The notes: generated from the sequence alone by a model not told the origin. Shown: positions 34,094 to 46,750, numbered from the stretch's first letter. The stretch: 64,000 nucleotides of DNA from Microbacterium sp. SORGH_AS_0862 (GCF_030818795.1 NZ_JAUTAY010000001.1:1-64000), one strand, 5' to 3'. Numbers and translations: made by a program.

Positions 34094-35400
34094 CGTTCTC
34101 CCTTCACCGGCACGGGGATCGATCCCGTCCGGGTATCCGTCTGCGGTTCCGGGGCGCGCTCGACGAGGACCGTCGCGAGACCGCGTCCCCGTCCGCGGGA
34201 GGCTCCGCCTGTCAGGGTGAGGCCCTCGTACGTGACGCTGGCACCGGGCTGCGGGACCCTTCCCAGGACCTTGCCCAGAAGGCCGCCGACGGAGTCGACC
34301 TCGTCGTCATCGAGCTCGAGGCCGAACAGCTCGCCGACCGCATCCAGGCCGAGGCGGGCGCTCACGCGGTAGCGGTCCGGGCCGAGCTCGACCACCTCCG
34401 TCGCCGGGGCGTCGTACTCGTCGGCGATCTCGCCCACGAGCTCCTCGATGACGTCCTCGAGGGTCACGAGGCCGGCGATGCCGCCGTACTCGTCGACGAC
34501 CATGCACACGTGCACCGCGTCGCGCTGCATCTGCTGCAGCAACGGCTCGACGCGCATCGACTCGGGAACGAAGACGGGGACGCGTGCCAGCTGCGCCACC
34601 GGCTGCGCACCCCAGTCCTGCTCGTCGCGGAACGCGCGGCGCACGAGGTCCTTGAGGTAGAGGATGCCGCTGACGTCCTCGCCGTCGGCGGTGAGGACGG
34701 GGATGCGCGAAACGCCGGTGTCCAGGAAGATCCGCAGCGCCTCGCGCGCCGTGTCGTCCTCGCCGAGCGTGACGAGGTCGGTGCGCGGCACCATGACGGC
34801 GCGCACGTAGGTGCCGGTGAACTCGAAGACCGAATGGATGAGCTCGCGGTCGTCCTCTTCGATGAGGTCGTGCATGGCCGCCTCGTCGACCATGCTGAGC
34901 AGCTGCTCCTCGGTGTCGAAGGATGCCCCGCGTGCGCCGCCGGGGGTGACCCTGCTGCTCAGCGCGACAAGGCCGTGCGCGAGCGGACCGAGGAGGATGC
35001 GGACTCCCCGGATCACCGGTGCGGCTCCGCGCAGCAGGCCCTCGGCGTGACGACGGCCCACCGAGCGGGGGCTGACGCCGACAGCCACGAACGACAGGCC
35101 CGTCATGAGCACGACGGCCGCCAGGATCGCCCACCAGACGTTGTCGAACAGCTGGTCGAACGCGGCGGTCACGAGCACGGCAGCGCCGGTCTCGGCGAGC
35201 ACCCGGATGAAGGCCACCGCGTTGGCGTGCGCCTCAGGGTCGGCGCTGATGCGACCGAGCGGCACGGCGTTGCGCCCGGATCCCGAGAGATCGACGAGGT
35301 CCTGGCGGGAGGTGACACCGAACGCCGCGTCGATCGCGGCCATGAGAGCGCCGAACGCGATGAGCAGAACGGCGGCGGTCAGCAGCAGAGCAGCGGTCAT
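34090..35400 (-). CDS. CNNM/CorC-type hemolysin family protein with CBS domains
   Basis: This 436-residue membrane protein has an N-terminal DUF21/CNNM region with about three or four membrane segments (residues 1-150). A CBS pair follows (about 205-320, including MVPRTDLVTLGEDDTAREAL and CMVVDEYGGIAGLVTLEDVIEELVGEI), and then a CorC_HlyC C-terminal domain. Relatives act in Mg2+ or Co2+ efflux; the hemolysin name is historical. It overlaps ybeY and era by 4 nt on each side, and this ybeY-CNNM-era arrangement is conserved. Confidence 0.92.
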   Translation of the reverse strand: MTAALLLTAAVLLIAFGALMAAIDAAFGVTSRQDLVDLSGSGRNAVPLGRISADPEAHANAVAFIRVLAETGAAVLVTAAFDQLFDNVWWAILAAVVLMTGLSFVAVGVSPRSVGRRHAEGLLRGAAPVIRGVRILLGPLAHGLVALSSRVTPGGARGASFDTEEQLLSMVDEAAMHDLIEEDDRELIHSVFEFTGTYVRAVMVPRTDLVTLGEDDTAREALRIFLDTGVSRIPVLTADGEDVSGILYLKDLVRRAFRDEQDWGAQPVAQLARVPVFVPESMRVEPLLQQMQRDAVHVCMVVDEYGGIAGLVTLEDVIEELVGEIADEYDAPATEVVELGPDRYRVSARLGLDAVGELFGLELDDDEVDSVGGLLGKVLGRVPQPGASVTYEGLTLTGGASRGRGRGLATVLVERAPEPQTDTRTGSIPVPVKGER

Positions 35401-35869
35401 CCCCGCGCCCTACGCCGCTCGGCGAGGGTGAAGGCGACGATGAGATCGCGTTGCAGGCCGAACATCTCGGCCGCGTCGTCGGGCTCGGCGTGATCGAAGC
35501 CGAGCAGATGCAGCAGCCCGTGCGTGGTGAGCATGATGAGCTCGTCCTGCATCGGATGCGGCGGCTTCGCCTCGCGTGCCTGGGTCTCGGCGACCTGAGG
35601 GCACAGCACGATGTCGCCCAGCAGACCGGGAGGGGTGGGAGCCTCTTCGGAACCCGGCCGCAGCTCGTCCATCGGGAAGCTCAGCACGTCGGTCGGTCCG
35701 GGCTCGTCCATCCACTGCACGTGCAGCGCCTCCATGGCGCCCTCGTCGACCAAGAGGATCGCGACGTCGGCGTCCGGGCTGATGTGCAGCTCCGAGAAGT
35801 TGCTCTCCATGAGGCGCAACAGCACGGTCTCGTCGACGTCGATGCCGGACTCGTTGGTGATCTCGATCG

Positions 35870-35873
<4 letters not shown>
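35397..35873 (-). CDS. ybeY: Endoribonuclease YbeY
   Basis: This 158-residue zinc-dependent RNase takes part in 16S rRNA 3'-end maturation and ribosome quality control. The metal site is THGLLHLLGFDH near residues 117-128, the HxxxHxLGxDH pattern. MDEPGPTDVLSFPM is the second conserved block. It overlaps phoH and the CNNM gene by 4 nt each. Placement beside era and phoH supports a shared role in rRNA maturation. Confidence 0.95.
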
Positions 35874-36932
<1,059 letters not shown>

Positions 36933-36940
<8 letters not shown>

Positions 36941-37280
36941 CGACGCTCCCCTCCGCCAGGTCGCCGGCGAGGACGTGGGCGTGTACATGGAACACGGTCT
37001 GCCCGGCACCGGCACCGGTGTTGAAGACGAGGCGGAAGTCGCCGTCCGCGTGCTCGGCGGCGACCTTGCCTGCGACCTCGACCATCTCGGCCAGCAGATC
37101 GGGCGCCTGCGCCGCGAGCGACACGACGTCGCGGTAGTCCGGTGTCTTCGGGATCACCAGGAGGTGGACGGGAGCCTGGGGTGCGATGTCACGGATGACG
37201 AAGACGCGCTCGGTCTCGACGAGGATCTCCGCGGGGATCTCGCCCAGCAGGATGCGGGTGAACACGGACTGCTCGCTCAT
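36933..37280 (-). CDS. HIT family nucleotide-binding protein
   Basis: This 115-residue protein shows the histidine triad FHVHAHVLAG near residues 96-105 and the N-terminal FxRIxxGExP pattern (VFTRILLGEIPAEIL). It belongs to the Hint-like branch that hydrolyses nucleoside phosphoramidates; the physiological substrate is unknown. ATG at 37280 has GGAGGA immediately before it and TAGACT (37287-37292 reverse) before that. It may therefore have its own start site inside the operon as well as read-through from hrcA. Confidence 0.93.
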
Positions 37281-37303
37281 TCCTCCAGTCTATGCGCGCG
37301 CGT

Positions 37304-38041
37304 TCACCACCGACCGAGGAGGGCCTCGATCGCTGCCAGCGCGGCCGGTCCCGCGGTCGATGTGCGCAGCACTCCGGTTCCGAGCCGGACCGGATGCGCG
37401 CCCGCCGCAGCGAACGTGTCGAGCTCGGCGGCGTCGATGCCGCCTTCGGGCCCCACCACCAGGACGATCTCCGGGGCATCCCGCAGCTCCCGCATCCTAG
37501 CGCTGAGCGGTTGGGACGCACCCGGCTCCAGCACGAGCGTCGGGACAGCCGCGGCACGCTGCGCGATCTGCGCGCTCGTGCGCACCTCGCTCACCTCCGG
37601 CACCCACGCGCGGTGGGCCTGCTTGGCGGCCTCGCGGACGATCTGCGTCCAGCGGGCGCGACCTTTTTCCGCCTTGGCCGTATCCCAGCGCGAGACGCTG
37701 CGAGCGGCCTGCCACGGCACGACCTCGGCAACGCCGAGCTCCGTCGCGGCCTGCACCGCCATCTCATCGCGGTCGCCCTTCGCCAGCGCTTGGACGAGGA
37801 CCAGGCGCGGCGCAGGGGCGCGGACGTCCTCGCGCCGATGGATCTCGACGACCACCTCGCGCGGCGCCACGCTCACGCACGTTCCGGTCGCCCAGGCGCC
37901 TCGCCCGTCGCCGATCGTCACCTCCTCGCCGACGCGCACACGCCGCACGGTGGCGGCGTGGTGCGCCTCGGCTCCGGTCAGCACGACCGTACGGCCGGGA
38001 TGCGCGTCGGAGGCATCGTCGAGGAGGAAGTGCAGCGCCAT
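37304..38041 (-). CDS. rsmE: 16S rRNA (uracil1498-N3)-methyltransferase
   Basis: This 245-residue SPOUT-class enzyme methylates U1498 of 16S rRNA using S-adenosylmethionine. It has an N-terminal PUA-like domain (LTGAEAHHAATVRRVRVGEEV) and the trefoil-knot motifs VVGPEGGI near residue 196 and LGTGVLRTSTA near 222. It starts 4 nt after the dnaJ stop and so belongs to the hrcA-dnaJ transcript, the usual position in actinobacteria. Confidence 0.94.
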   Translation of the reverse strand: MALHFLLDDASDAHPGRTVVLTGAEAHHAATVRRVRVGEEVTIGDGRGAWATGTCVSVAPREVVVEIHRREDVRAPAPRLVLVQALAKGDRDEMAVQAATELGVAEVVPWQAARSVSRWDTAKAEKGRARWTQIVREAAKQAHRAWVPEVSEVRTSAQIAQRAAAVPTLVLEPGASQPLSARMRELRDAPEIVLVVGPEGGIDAAELDTFAAAGAHPVRLGTGVLRTSTAGPAALAAIEALLGRW

Positions 38042-38045
38042 CGGA

Positions 38046-39155
38046 TCACCCGTTGCGGAAGCGGTCGCGCAGCTTGGCGAACAGGCCCTGCTGGAACTCC
38101 GACAGGCGGGGAGCCGGCGCCTTCGTCTTCTTGGCGAACTCCTCGATGAGAGCCCGCTCCTTGTGGTCGAGGCGGGTCGGCGTGACCACGTGAACGCCGA
38201 TCTTCAGGTCGCCGCGCTGGTTGCCGCGAAGCGGCGTGATGCCGCGGCCCTTGATCGTGAGCACGTCGCCCGCCTGGACACCCGCGCGCAGCTCGAGGTC
38301 GACGGGGCCGTCCAGCGCCTCGATCCGGGTCGTGGTGCCGAGGATCGCGTCTGGCATCGAGACGTCGAGGGTCGCGAGCAGGTCGTCGCCGTCGCGGCTG
38401 AAGACCTCGTCGGCGGCGACCGTGATCTCCAGATACAGGTCGCCGTGGGGGCCGCCCGCAGGGCCCACCTCACCGGAGCCGGGAAGCTGGAGCCGCAGGC
38501 CCGTCTCCACGCCCGCGGGGATGTCGACCGACACCGTTCGCCGCGCACGCACCCGGCCCTGGCCCTGGCACGTCGCGCACGGGTAAGGGATCGTGGTGCC
38601 GTAGCCCTGGCACGTCGCGCAGGGCTGGTTGGTGACGACGTTGCCGAGCAGGCTCCGGACCGTGCGCTGGACGTGGCCGCTGCCGTGGCAGATGTCGCAC
38701 GTGACGGGTGACGTACCCGGCTGGCAGCACCCGCCCTCACACGTCTCGCAGAGCACGGCGGTGTCCACCTCGATGTCGCGGTGCGCTCCGAAGATCACCT
38801 CTCGCAGCTCCAGCGTCACGCGCACGAGGGCGTCCTGGCCCCGTTCGGTGCGCGAGCGCGGGCGTACCCGTCCTGCGCCGCCGCCGCCGAAGAACGTGTC
38901 GAAGATGTCGCCGAACCCGCCGAAGCCCTGCGCCCCGCCGAACCCGCCGCTGTCGCCGCCCATGTCGTATCGGCGACGCTGCTCGCTGTCACTCAGCACG
39001 TCGTAGGCGTGCGTGACGAGCTTGAACCGCTCCGCCGCGTCCTCACCGGGATTCACATCGGGATGCAGCTGGCGCGCGAGCTTGCGATACGCCTTCTTGA
39101 TGTCATCCTGCGATGCATCGCGAGGCACCCCGAGTACTTCGTAGTGGTCTGCCAC
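38046..39155 (-). CDS. dnaJ: Chaperone protein DnaJ
   Basis: This 369-residue co-chaperone stimulates DnaK. The J domain has HPD in [15 protein letters not shown] Gly/Phe-rich segment follows (residues about 70-100), then a zinc-finger domain with four CxxC repeats: [24 protein letters not shown] and CATCQGQG. The first repeat ends GGC rather than GxG. The C-terminal peptide-binding domains complete the protein. GTG at 39155 follows GGGAAGG. Being next to hrcA rather than dnaK-grpE, it is the second (DnaJ2-like) copy typical of actinobacteria. Confidence 0.95.
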   Translation of the reverse strand: MADHYEVLGVPRDASQDDIKKAYRKLARQLHPDVNPGEDAAERFKLVTHAYDVLSDSEQRRRYDMGGDSGGFGGAQGFGGFGDIFDTFFGGGGAGRVRPRSRTERGQDALVRVTLELREVIFGAHRDIEVDTAVLCETCEGGCCQPGTSPVTCDICHGSGHVQRTVRSLLGNVVTNQPCATCQGYGTTIPYPCATCQGQGRVRARRTVSVDIPAGVETGLRLQLPGSGEVGPAGGPHGDLYLEITVAADEVFSRDGDDLLATLDVSMPDAILGTTTRIEALDGPVDLELRAGVQAGDVLTIKGRGITPLRGNQRGDLKIGVHVVTPTRLDHKERALIEEFAKKTKAPAPRLSEFQQGLFAKLRDRFRNG

Positions 39156-39199
39156 TTCAGCCTTCCCGTCCGCGTGCCGCGGAATCGTCTCGCGCGCGC

Positions 39200-40237
39200 T
39201 CAGCGCGCGCGTTCGTCTTCTTCCAGCAGACGGCTCAGGTAGTGAGCCACGGCACGGACGGCCGCGAGGTTGCTGGAGTAGTCCATTCGGGTGGGCCCGA
39301 GCACGCCCACGCGCGCCTGCCCCCCGGTCGTGTCGTAATCGCTGGCCACCACCGACGCCTCGACGAGTCCGAACGCCTCGTTCTCGCGGCCGATGGATGC
39401 GGCGAGTCCCTGCTCGTCGGCCACCATCTCGCCCATCAGACGCAGCAGCGTGACCTGCTCCTCGATCGCTTCCAGCAGCGGGTAGATGCTGCCGCGGAAG
39501 TCACCCTCTGCCCGGGCGAGGTTGGCGGTACCCGCCATGACCAGCCGATCCTGCCGGAACTCGTCGAGCTCCTCACCCACGGTGCGCAGGAGCGCACCGA
39601 GGGCTCTATCGGACCGGCTGTCGGTCAACGTCTCGGCCAGAGCCTGCGCGACGCGTTGTGTGCCCTCGCGGACGGGCCTCCCGGTGACGAGGACCGACAC
39701 CTGCGCGCGGAGCGTCGCCACATCCGTCTCATCGAGCGGCTCGGGCCCCGCCATCAGACGCTGCGACACCCGACCGGTGTCGGTGACGAGCACGACGACC
39801 AGGCGCGAGCCACCGAGGTGGACGAGTTCGACGTGCGTGATGCTCGCGCGCTCGAACGACGGATACTGCACCAGGGCGACCTGACCGGTGAGCTGGGTCA
39901 GGGCGCGGACGGTGCGCCCCAGCATGTCATCGAGATCCGCCGGAGCCCCGAGGAACGCCGTGATCGCCGAGCGCTGGGCGCTCGTGAGCGGGCGCAGCTC
40001 GGCGAGGTGGTTGACGAACACGCGATAGCCCTTGTCGGTCGGCACCCGGCCGGACGACGTGTGCGGTGCGGTGATCAGCTCCTCGTCCTCGAGCAGCGCC
40101 ATGTCGTTGCGGATCGTCGCCGCGGACACGCCGAACGAATGACGTTCGACGATCGACTTGCTGCCGACGGGTTCGCGCGTCTCGACGTAGTCCTGGACGA
40201 TCGCCCGAAGCACGTCGAGTCCCCGATCGCTGACCAT
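39200..40237 (-). CDS. hrcA: Heat-inducible transcription repressor HrcA
   Basis: This 345-residue repressor binds CIRCE operators and is kept active by GroEL. It has an N-terminal winged helix (SERGLDVL-like start [17 protein letters not shown] and [24 protein letters not shown]) and a ligand-like C-terminal domain. ATG at 40237 follows AGGAGGGAG. A CIRCE element lies 13 nt upstream of the start codon, so the operon hrcA-dnaJ-rsmE-HIT-phoH-ybeY-CNNM-era is self-repressed and heat-inducible. No groES/groEL gene is in the window. Confidence 0.96.
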   Translation of the reverse strand: MVSDRGLDVLRAIVQDYVETREPVGSKSIVERHSFGVSAATIRNDMALLEDEELITAPHTSSGRVPTDKGYRVFVNHLAELRPLTSAQRSAITAFLGAPADLDDMLGRTVRALTQLTGQVALVQYPSFERASITHVELVHLGGSRLVVVLVTDTGRVSQRLMAGPEPLDETDVATLRAQVSVLVTGRPVREGTQRVAQALAETLTDSRSDRALGALLRTVGEELDEFRQDRLVMAGTANLARAEGDFRGSIYPLLEAIEEQVTLLRLMGEMVADEQGLAASIGRENEAFGLVEASVVASDYDTTGGQARVGVLGPTRMDYSSNLAAVRAVAHYLSRLLEEDERAR

Positions 40238-40249
40238 GCGCACTCCCTC

Positions 40250-40281
40250 CTGGCACTCGAGGTCTGGGAGTGCCAATTCTA
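40250..40281 (-). promoter_or_regulatory. CIRCE operator and overlapping -10 of hrcA
   Basis: TGGCACTC (40251-40258) and GAGTGCCA (40268-40275) are separated by exactly 9 nt, the CIRCE geometry; the outer bases are GG/CC where the consensus has TTAG. On the reverse strand TAGAAT (40276-40281) directly abuts it as -10, so HrcA would block RNA polymerase. Confidence 0.9.
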
Positions 40282-40339
40282 GCGCGCTCGGGAGGCGAGT
40301 CGCCGGAAGGCCTCCCGTAGACTCTCGAGAGGAGGTCGC

Positions 40340-41755
40340 ATGTCCCATCCCGTCGTCCACACCGAGGCCGGAGCAGTATCCGGAACCCGCTTCGAGGGGA
40401 TCGAGCGCTACCTCCGCATCCCCTACGCACAGCCCCCGGTCGGAGCACGGCGCTTCGCTCTCCCCGAGCCGGTCGCGGCCTGGGAGGGCGTGCGCGAGGC
40501 CACGGCTTTCGGGCCCACATCGCCACAGTCGCCCTATCCCGGGTTCGTCGGCGAGCTCCTCGCATCGACGATCATCCCCGGCGACGACATCCTGACCGTC
40601 AACGTGTGGCGGCCCGCGGATGCGGACGGCGCCGCGGTGATGCTGTGGGTCCACGGCGGGGCGCTCGAACGAGGTACGAGCGCCATCAGCACCTATGACG
40701 GCACACCGTTCGCGCGTGACGGAGTCGTCTTCGTGTCGGCGAACTATCGTCTCGGCGCCGAGGGCTTCTCGGTCCTGCCGGACGCGCCTCGCAATGTCGG
40801 ACTCGCTGATGCTGCCGAGGCCCTGCGATGGACCCACCGCAACATCGCCCGTTTCGGCGGCGATCCCTCGAGGATCACCATCTTCGGCGAATCGGCCGGC
40901 GGCGCCGTGGTCGCCGCGCTTCTCGCTCGCGAGGACCTGCGCCCGCTCCTCGCGGGGGCCGTCATCGAGTCGGGACCGCTGGACGCCGTATCGGCCGAGC
41001 GCGCCGCCCGGCCGACACAGGACATCGCGCGCAAGCTCGGCACGCCCGCCACCGCCGAGGCCCTTCGAACGATCTCGCCGGAGCGACTCGTCGCCGCGAG
41101 GGACGAGCTGACGGCGTCGTCCACGTTGTTGAAGGCCGCACCGGGCTTCAACGCCACCATCGACCCGACGACGTTGCCGGAGAACCCGCGCCGCGCCCTC
41201 GTCGATGCCGACCTTCCGGTCATCATCGGCACCAACACCGACGAGTACCGCCTCTGGTACCCCGCGGCGGCACTCGCGAAGCTCTCGCGCCGCACGTATG
41301 CACTTCTGGCGCTCGCGAAGCGTCTCCCGCGGGGCGTCTGGCGCGAGTACCGGGCGGCTTTCCGCGACGCCTCTCCGGGAGAGATCATCGGACAGGTCCT
41401 GACGGATCTGGCCGTCCGACAGCCGGCGATCGAGGTCGCGCGTGCGCGCAGCGCGCCGACATTCGTGTACGAGTTCGCCTGGCCGAGCCCGGTGCGCGAT
41501 CTTCGCGCCGCGCACGCTCTGGAAATCGGCTTCGTCTTCGACGCGCTGGGCGACTCGGGCGCGATCACGATGGCGGGGACCGGTGCCCCGCAGGAGTTGG
41601 CCACGCGCATGCACGCCGACTGGATCCGTTTCGCCGAGACCGGCGATCCTGGCTGGCCCGCTTTCCGGGACGGCCAGCTCGTGCGCCGTTACGACACCTC
41701 GACGGAGGATGTGCCGCTGCCGCGCGCTGAGGTGCTCGCGGCGCTCACCCGCTGA
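40340..41755 (+). CDS. Type B carboxylesterase
   Basis: This 471-residue alpha/beta hydrolase of the carboxylesterase family opens with TEAGAVSGTRFEGIERYLRIPYAQPPVG, the classic start. The nucleophile serine is in FGESAGGAVVAAL near residue 184, the acidic residue in TNTDEYRLW near 300 and the histidine in AHALEIGFVF near 395. The oxyanion loop is WVHGGALERG. No signal peptide is seen, so it is cytosolic. ATG at 40340 follows GGAGG. It is a lone gene, convergent with hemW (1 bp between stops). Natural substrates are unknown; such enzymes take short esters and p-nitrobenzyl-type compounds. Confidence 0.92.
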   Translation: MSHPVVHTEAGAVSGTRFEGIERYLRIPYAQPPVGARRFALPEPVAAWEGVREATAFGPTSPQSPYPGFVGELLASTIIPGDDILTVNVWRPADADGAAVMLWVHGGALERGTSAISTYDGTPFARDGVVFVSANYRLGAEGFSVLPDAPRNVGLADAAEALRWTHRNIARFGGDPSRITIFGESAGGAVVAALLAREDLRPLLAGAVIESGPLDAVSAERAARPTQDIARKLGTPATAEALRTISPERLVAARDELTASSTLLKAAPGFNATIDPTTLPENPRRALVDADLPVIIGTNTDEYRLWYPAAALAKLSRRTYALLALAKRLPRGVWREYRAAFRDASPGEIIGQVLTDLAVRQPAIEVARARSAPTFVYEFAWPSPVRDLRAAHALEIGFVFDALGDSGAITMAGTGAPQELATRMHADWIRFAETGDPGWPAFRDGQLVRRYDTSTEDVPLPRAEVLAALTR

Positions 41756-41756
41756 G

Positions 41757-42971
41757 TCAGTCGGTCAGCGCGCGGACGACCGCGTCGGCCAGCAGCCGGC
41801 CGCGACGCGTGAGCACGATGCGACCGCGCAGAGCGGTCGCGCCGTCGACGAGCCCGTCGGCGATGAGTCCGGCCACGGCGCTGCGCCGATCGCTCGGGAC
41901 CGCTTCGATCGGCAGGCCCTCGCGGATGCGGGATTCGAGCAGAATCCGCTCGAGCGTGCGCGCCTCCTGATCGGGAACCTCCCTGGCGGCCGCGGGCGAC
42001 GAGCCCTGCGAGAGTCGTTGCGCGTACGCCGCCGGGTGCTTCACATTCCACCAGCGCACGCCGGCGACGTGGCTGTGCGCGCCCGGACCGAACCCCCACC
42101 AGTCGGTTCCGCGCCAGTAGGCGAGGTTGTGGCGCGAACGATGCCTCGCGCCGCGCGCCCAGTTCGAGACCTCGTACCAGTCGTAGCCCGCATCCGCCAT
42201 CGCGTCGTCGACGAGCTCGTACATCTCGGCCTGCAGATCGTCGTCCGGCGCGCGGACCTCGCCGGCACGGATGCGGCGGGCGAGCTTGGTGCCGTCCTCG
42301 ATGATGAGCGCGTAGGCGGAGAGGTGATCCGGCTCCAGCGCGAGGGCGGCGTCGACCGAGGCTCGCCAATCGGCCAGAGACTCCCCCGGGGCGCCGTAGA
42401 TCAGATCGACGCTCACATCGAGCCCGGCCGCCCGTGCCCCGGCGACGGCCGCTGCCACGTTGGCGGGGTCGTGCGTGCGGTCGAGAGCGGCCAGAACGTG
42501 CGGGACGCTCGACTGCATGCCGATCGAGACCCGCGTCACTCCGGCGTCGGCCAGTTCGGCGAGGGACGCGGGGGTCACGGAATCCGGATTGGCCTCGACA
42601 GTGATCTCGGCGCCTTCTGCGATGCCGAAGCCCTCGCGCACGGCATGCAACATGCTACCCAGCGCCGCCGATGACAGCAGGGTCGGCGTGCCCCCGCCGA
42701 AGAAGACGGTCTGCGCCGGCCGCGGAACGTCTGCCAGCACCCGGGTCGCCAGGGCGATCTCGCGGCTCAGGTCGTCCGGGTAGTCGTCCCGTCGGTGGCC
42801 GCGCAGCTCATCCGCGGTGTACGTGTTGAAGTCGCAGTATCCGCAGCGCACACGGCAGTACGGAACGTGGATGTAGACACCGAAGTCTGTGCCGGAATCC
42901 ACCACCGTGCCCTCGGGGAGAGCGCCGTCGGCGGGTGCGATGTCGCCGTCGGGAAGAACGGATGGGGCCAT
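41757..42971 (-). CDS. hemW: Radical SAM heme chaperone HemW
   Basis: This 404-residue protein has the radical-SAM cluster motif CRVRCGYC (CxxxCxxC) near residues 39-46, FFGGGTPTLL near 93 and the HemW-typical HNLAYWRGTDWWGFGPGAHS near 258. HemW proteins bind heme and hand it to membrane targets. They were formerly misnamed HemN, and the HN-YW motif separates them from true coproporphyrinogen dehydrogenases. ATG at 42971 overlaps the stop of the DUF1990 gene by one base. The order lepA-(DUF1990)-hemW-hrcA is common in Gram-positives. Confidence 0.94.
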   Translation of the reverse strand: MAPSVLPDGDIAPADGALPEGTVVDSGTDFGVYIHVPYCRVRCGYCDFNTYTADELRGHRRDDYPDDLSREIALATRVLADVPRPAQTVFFGGGTPTLLSSAALGSMLHAVREGFGIAEGAEITVEANPDSVTPASLAELADAGVTRVSIGMQSSVPHVLAALDRTHDPANVAAAVAGARAAGLDVSVDLIYGAPGESLADWRASVDAALALEPDHLSAYALIIEDGTKLARRIRAGEVRAPDDDLQAEMYELVDDAMADAGYDWYEVSNWARGARHRSRHNLAYWRGTDWWGFGPGAHSHVAGVRWWNVKHPAAYAQRLSQGSSPAAAREVPDQEARTLERILLESRIREGLPIEAVPSDRRSAVAGLIADGLVDGATALRGRIVLTRRGRLLADAVVRALTD

Positions 42972-43621
42972 CAGGCGGGGGTCGTGTACATGGGCGAGAT
43001 CGCGCGCAGGTACCGGCCGAAGAGCTCGCGGCGGCGGCGGCGCACGAGCGCGGGGACAAGGCGGTAGAGCGGCGCCACCGGGCGGTCGAATGCACGAACG
43101 GTGAACCAGACCTCGTCGTCGCCGCGCCACTCGATCATGAACGACTCCTCGCCGCTCACCACCGAGTCGCGCACCGTGCCCAGCGCGAACCCGATGCGTC
43201 GTTTCTCCTCGACGACGAAGATCACCCGCAGCTCCGCGTCGACGCGGTAGCCGCCGACGCGCCCGCGCACATGCACCGATGAACCGGCGGCCACGTACGG
43301 TGTCCCGTCGGCATCGAAGCGCTGGTCGGCATCGAGGCGACTGGGGGCGATCGGCTGGCCCTCGTCGTCGAACGAGACGCCCGAGTAGCTCGGGTCGGAT
43401 GCGGGGCGCACCTCTGCGATCGAGATGCCGCCGTCGCGGAGGGCACTCCAGGAGAGCAGCGCGTCGCCCGCCGAGCGGAAGCGCTCTTCGCCGCTGCCCA
43501 GCTTCCACGACTCCTGTGCGGGGATGCTCTTCTCCGGCGGGTACTGGAGGAGGTCGGGAGCCTGCGTCGCCCCGACGGCGGCGTAGTCGACGGTCTCGTC
43601 CCGGAAGGTCCCACGGCGCAT
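42971..43621 (-). CDS. DUF1990 family protein
   Basis: This 216-residue soluble protein is recognisable by FRSAGDALLSWSALRDGGI and by the C-terminal WFTVRAFDRPVAPLYRLVPALVRRRR. The family is found in actinobacteria and plants and has no established role; lipid- or START-like binding is sometimes suspected. I prefer ATG at 43621 because TACGCT (43629-43634 reverse) ends 7 nt upstream, the leaderless pattern seen elsewhere here. An ATG at 43654 would add 11 residues. It is coupled to hemW by a one-base overlap. Confidence 0.88.
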   Translation of the reverse strand: MRRGTFRDETVDYAAVGATQAPDLLQYPPEKSIPAQESWKLGSGEERFRSAGDALLSWSALRDGGISIAEVRPASDPSYSGVSFDDEGQPIAPSRLDADQRFDADGTPYVAAGSSVHVRGRVGGYRVDAELRVIFVVEEKRRIGFALGTVRDSVVSGEESFMIEWRGDDEVWFTVRAFDRPVAPLYRLVPALVRRRRRELFGRYLRAISPMYTTPA

Positions 43622-43672
43622 GGTCTCCAGCGTACCGAGCCGGCCTGGATGCACGATCCGAATGTGAATCCC

Positions 43673-45518
<1,846 letters not shown>

Positions 45519-45570
45519 GTTCCGTCGATTCTACGGGGAGCAGCCGCCCGCCCGAGCCTAGGCTGGAGCG

Positions 45571-46308
45571 ATGACGGTGCAGGTGGTGCTCGTGCACGGG
45601 ATCCGCACGTCCGCGTCGATGTGGCGCGCCCAGCGGGAGAGCCTGACAGCCGCGGGCATCGGCGTGACCGCCGTCGACCTTCCCGGTCACGGCACACGCA
45701 TGGCCGAGCCGTTCACCCTCGACGAGGCGTTCGCGACGATCGATCGTGCTGTGCGCGTCGCGGCCGAGCGAGGGCCTGTTCTGCTGGTCGGCCACTCCAT
45801 GGGCGGACTGCTGTGCATCGAGTACGCGGGCCGGGCCGATCCCCCGCCGATCGCCGGGTTCATCGCCGCATCCTGCACCGCGGTGCCGCGCGGGCTGGCA
45901 CTGCGCACCTACCGAACGCTGGCCCGTGGCTTCGACGCGCTCCCCGATCGCGGGATGCGGCTGACCCGGTACGTGCTCTCCCGGACGCTCCCCGAGCACA
46001 CCCGCGACGACTTCGGCGCGGGTGGCTACGCCCTCGACGCCCAGGACGGGGCGCTCGCACAGCTCGCACGGCTCGACGTGCTGGCCTCACTCTCCCGCAT
46101 CCGCGTACCCCTGTGGTTCGTCAACGGCCAGTACGATCAGCTGCGCGTGAGCGAGCGTCTCTTCCAGCGCATCGCGCCCCACGCGGAGCTCATCGTCATC
46201 CCCCGCACGAGCCATCTCGTGTCGGCGATGCGCCCCGAGGTCTTCGACGCGGTGATCGCGCTCGCCGTCGCCACGATCGAGGCGGGCGCGAAAGACCCCG
46301 TCTGGTAG
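45571..46308 (+). CDS. Alpha/beta-fold hydrolase
   Basis: This 245-residue cytosolic hydrolase has an oxyanion HG in LVHGIRTSASMW near residue 9, DLPGHGTRM, the nucleophile elbow GHSMGG near residue 75, an acid in NGQYDQL near 190 and a histidine in RTSHLVSAM near 215. It resembles esterases/lipases of the MhpC/BioH type. The substrate is unknown. TAGGCT (45559-45564) ends 6 nt before the ATG, indicating a leaderless mRNA. It is divergent from lepA; rpsT follows 117 nt downstream on the same strand. Confidence 0.88.
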   Translation: MTVQVVLVHGIRTSASMWRAQRESLTAAGIGVTAVDLPGHGTRMAEPFTLDEAFATIDRAVRVAAERGPVLLVGHSMGGLLCIEYAGRADPPPIAGFIAASCTAVPRGLALRTYRTLARGFDALPDRGMRLTRYVLSRTLPEHTRDDFGAGGYALDAQDGALAQLARLDVLASLSRIRVPLWFVNGQYDQLRVSERLFQRIAPHAELIVIPRTSHLVSAMRPEVFDAVIALAVATIEAGAKDPVW

Positions 46309-46425
46309 ACTCCTTGTTTGGCTTGCGCGTGAAGGGTTTTCCCGCTCTTCACGACCGCCGCGAAGCGCCCCTCTACCGCTGACCGGCAACTTCCGAGCAG
46401 ACTCCGAAACGAAAGTTCACCACAC
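46307..46425 (+). promoter_or_regulatory. rpsT promoter region and leader
   Basis: TAGACT at 46307-46312 overlaps the hydrolase stop and is a plausible -10. The roughly 105-nt leader contains GTGAAG...CTTCAC around GGGTTTTCCC (46329-46353), a possible hairpin. Long leaders are rare in this window, so it may serve ribosomal-protein autoregulation. Confidence 0.4.
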
Positions 46426-46686
46426 GTGGCAAACATCAAGTCGCAGATCAAGCGCAACAAGACCAACGAGAAGGCGCACGAGCGCAACAAGGCCGTCAAG
46501 AGCGAGCTGAAGACCGCGGTGCGTCGCACCCGCGAGGCTGTCGCCGGTGGCGACAAGGCCGCCGCTGAGAAGGCGCTCGTCACGGCCACCAAGAAGCTCG
46601 ACAAGGCCGTCAGCAAGGGCGTCATCCACAAGAACCAGGCCGCGAACCGCAAGTCCGCGATCGCGAAGCAGGTCTCCGCTCTCTGA
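46426..46686 (+). CDS. rpsT: 30S ribosomal protein S20
   Basis: This 86-residue basic helical protein binds 16S rRNA in the small subunit. The sequence [33 protein letters not shown] is the S20 start, and [24 protein letters not shown] the C-terminal helix. The start codon is GTG. Codon use is strongly biased to AAG/CGC/GTC, as expected for high expression. It is a single gene with its own terminator, placed between lepA and holA as in other actinobacteria. Confidence 0.97.
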   Translation: MANIKSQIKRNKTNEKAHERNKAVKSELKTAVRRTREAVAGGDKAAAEKALVTATKKLDKAVSKGVIHKNQAANRKSAIAKQVSAL

Positions 46687-46700
46687 GCCGCTTCCTCCTC

Positions 46701-46730
46701 GAAGGCCCGTCGCTGTCGCGGCGGGCCTTC
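46701..46730 (+). terminator. Terminator after rpsT
   Basis: GAAGGCCCG (46701-46709) pairs exactly with CGGGCCTTC (46722-46730) around a 12-nt loop that can close further. It lies 14 nt after the rpsT stop and 21 nt before the convergent holA stop, so it may serve both. Confidence 0.8.
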
Positions 46731-46750
46731 GTCGTTGTCGCGGACGGGAT

